Assembly: GCF_003259185.1 (NCBI RefSeq)
Contig: NZ_QGMP01000001.1
Span: 2,480,001 to 2,544,000 of the forward strand
Direction: 5' to 3'
Length of the DNA: 64,000 bases
From: Isoalcanivorax indicus
GTDB taxonomy: Bacteria; Pseudomonadota; Gammaproteobacteria; Pseudomonadales; Alcanivoracaceae
Each line of letters starts with the position of its first letter. Positions within the stretch are counted from its first letter, which is position 1. Positions 63,177 to 64,000 of this stretch are shown here, one piece after another. The translations under genes and the position numbers were made by a program. The notes beneath the pieces were generated by a model. It saw only the letters and a list, made by a program, of their open reading frames with translations. It had not been told where the DNA came from and searched no databases.

Positions 63177-64000
63177 TTGAGTGATATTCCCGAAACCTTT
63201 CTGATCACCGCGTTGGTGATCCTGATCTTTGCTTCTGCATTTTTCTCCGGCAGCGAAACCGGCATGGTGGCGCTCAACCGCTATCGCCTGCGCCATCTGG
63301 CCCGCCATGGGCACAAGGGCGCGCGCCGGGTAGAGAAACTGCTCAAGCGCATGGACCGCTTGCTGGGCGTGATTCTGATCGGCAACAACTTCGTCAACAA
63401 CTACGCCGCCACCATCGCCGCACTGCTGGCACTGGCCTGGTTTGGCAATGCTGGCGCGGCGGTGGCGCCCATCGTCTTTACCATCGTCATGCTGGTGTTT
63501 GCCGAAGTCACACCCAAAACCTATGCGGCGCGCAAACCCGAGGGCCTGGCCTTTTTTGCCAGCCTGATACTGAAACCATTACAGGTCATCTTTGCACCGC
63601 TGGTGTGGGCGGTCAGTGGCATCAGCAATGGCATCCTGCGCCTGCTGGGTGTGCGCGAACCGGAAGACGGCGCTGACGACCTGAGCCCGGAAGAGCTGCG
63701 CACGGTGGTGAATGAAGCCGGCGGCCTGATTCCGAAACGACACCAGAAAATGTTGCTCAACATCCTTGATCTGGAAAAGGTAACGGTCGAGGACATCATG
63801 ATTCCGCGCAGCGAAATGGTGGGCATCGATCTGGATGCGGACATGAGCGACATCATCAGCATGCTGCGCAATTCCCAGCATACCCGCCTGCCGATCTACC
63901 GTGGCGACCCGAACCATATGCTCGGCGTGCTGCACCTGCGCAAGATCAACCGGCTGCTGATGCGCCAGGAGATCAACAAGGCCGAGCTGATGCAGTTTTC
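63177..64000 (+). CDS. CorB/CorC-family (CNNM-type) transporter, 3' end outside window
   Basis: 274 residues visible. The TTG at 63177 gives LSDIPETFL, then helix ILIFASAFFSGSETGMVALNRYRLRHL, which is the CNNM/DUF21 hallmark; the frame has no ATG before this helix. Further DUF21 features: VILIGNNFVNN, VMLVFAEVTPKTYA. The CBS pair begins near residue 200 (VEDIMIPRSEMVGID). Homologues such as E. coli YfjD act in Mg2+/Co2+ export. No strong ribosome site is seen before the TTG. Confidence 0.9.
   Translation, partial: MSDIPETFLITALVILIFASAFFSGSETGMVALNRYRLRHLARHGHKGARRVEKLLKRMDRLLGVILIGNNFVNNYAATIAALLALAWFGNAGAAVAPIVFTIVMLVFAEVTPKTYAARKPEGLAFFASLILKPLQVIFAPLVWAVSGISNGILRLLGVREPEDGADDLSPEELRTVVNEAGGLIPKRHQKMLLNILDLEKVTVEDIMIPRSEMVGIDLDADMSDIISMLRNSQHTRLPIYRGDPNHMLGVLHLRKINRLLMRQEINKAELMQF

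Overview
The window is GC-rich (clearly above 60% by eye), densely coded chromosomal DNA from a gammaproteobacterium. Gene order (mreBCD-maf-yhdP next to gatCAB; xerD-dsbC-hom-thrC; rpsP-rimM-trmD-rplS beside ffh) matches the Pseudomonas/Oceanospirillales type. Protein features such as an AlkJ-like GMC oxidoreductase, an acyltransferase of the condensation-domain fold and the PA2778/PA2779 pair suggest an Alcanivorax-like marine lineage. That placement is inference from remembered family features, not a search. No rRNA, tRNA, CRISPR array, prophage or transposase gene was seen.

Layout. 1-5955 (minus): cell-shape operon mreB-mreC-mreD followed by maf and a truncated yhdP; the rng gene that usually sits between maf and yhdP is absent. 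6173-9402 (plus): gatC-gatA-gatB, then a crotonase. 10260-10676: gene-free, with a hairpin repeat. 10677-17323 (plus): a cNMP-binding protein without HTH, a PA2779/PA2778 pair, a beta-barrel protein and a large MscS-type channel. 17327-25290 (minus): pbpC and an alpha-2-macroglobulin lipoprotein that overlap by one base. 25291-25997: gene-free, with two more hairpin repeats of the same family. 25998-32486 (plus): uup, then periplasmic or lipoprotein genes (M14-type deacylase, lipocalin, DUF3080) and an HxxxDG acyltransferase-like protein, followed by a possible small RNA with a very strong terminator. 32739-40155: HNH endonuclease, DUF3047, GMC oxidoreductase, membrane protein, HtrA protease, methyltransferase, CaiB-type CoA-transferase.

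40183-45892 is the most unusual part. A 982-residue lipoprotein with about 19 ankyrin repeats, a long coiled coil and a six-cysteine tail is divergent from a LuxR-type regulator, and a Gly-rich surface-type lipoprotein follows. A near-perfect 22-bp palindrome lies in front of both the ankyrin/luxR pair and the second lipoprotein gene. I infer a small, so far unnamed regulon.

45922-52380: Mpo1-like protein, serine hydrolase, BCCT transporter with a porin, DAACS symporter, globin. 52461-58044 (minus): xerD-dsbC-alaC-hom-thrC, where ThrC carries an unexpected cysteine-rich insertion. 58149-64000: GlsB-type membrane protein, the rpsP operon, ffh, a CcsA/YpjD-like cytochrome c assembly protein and the start of a CorB/CorC-type transporter.

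Start codons are notable. At least six genes appear to use TTG with good Shine-Dalgarno sequences, and mreC has no normal start codon where its homologues begin. Short in-place tandem duplications of 14-18 bp recur at gene edges and inside genes.
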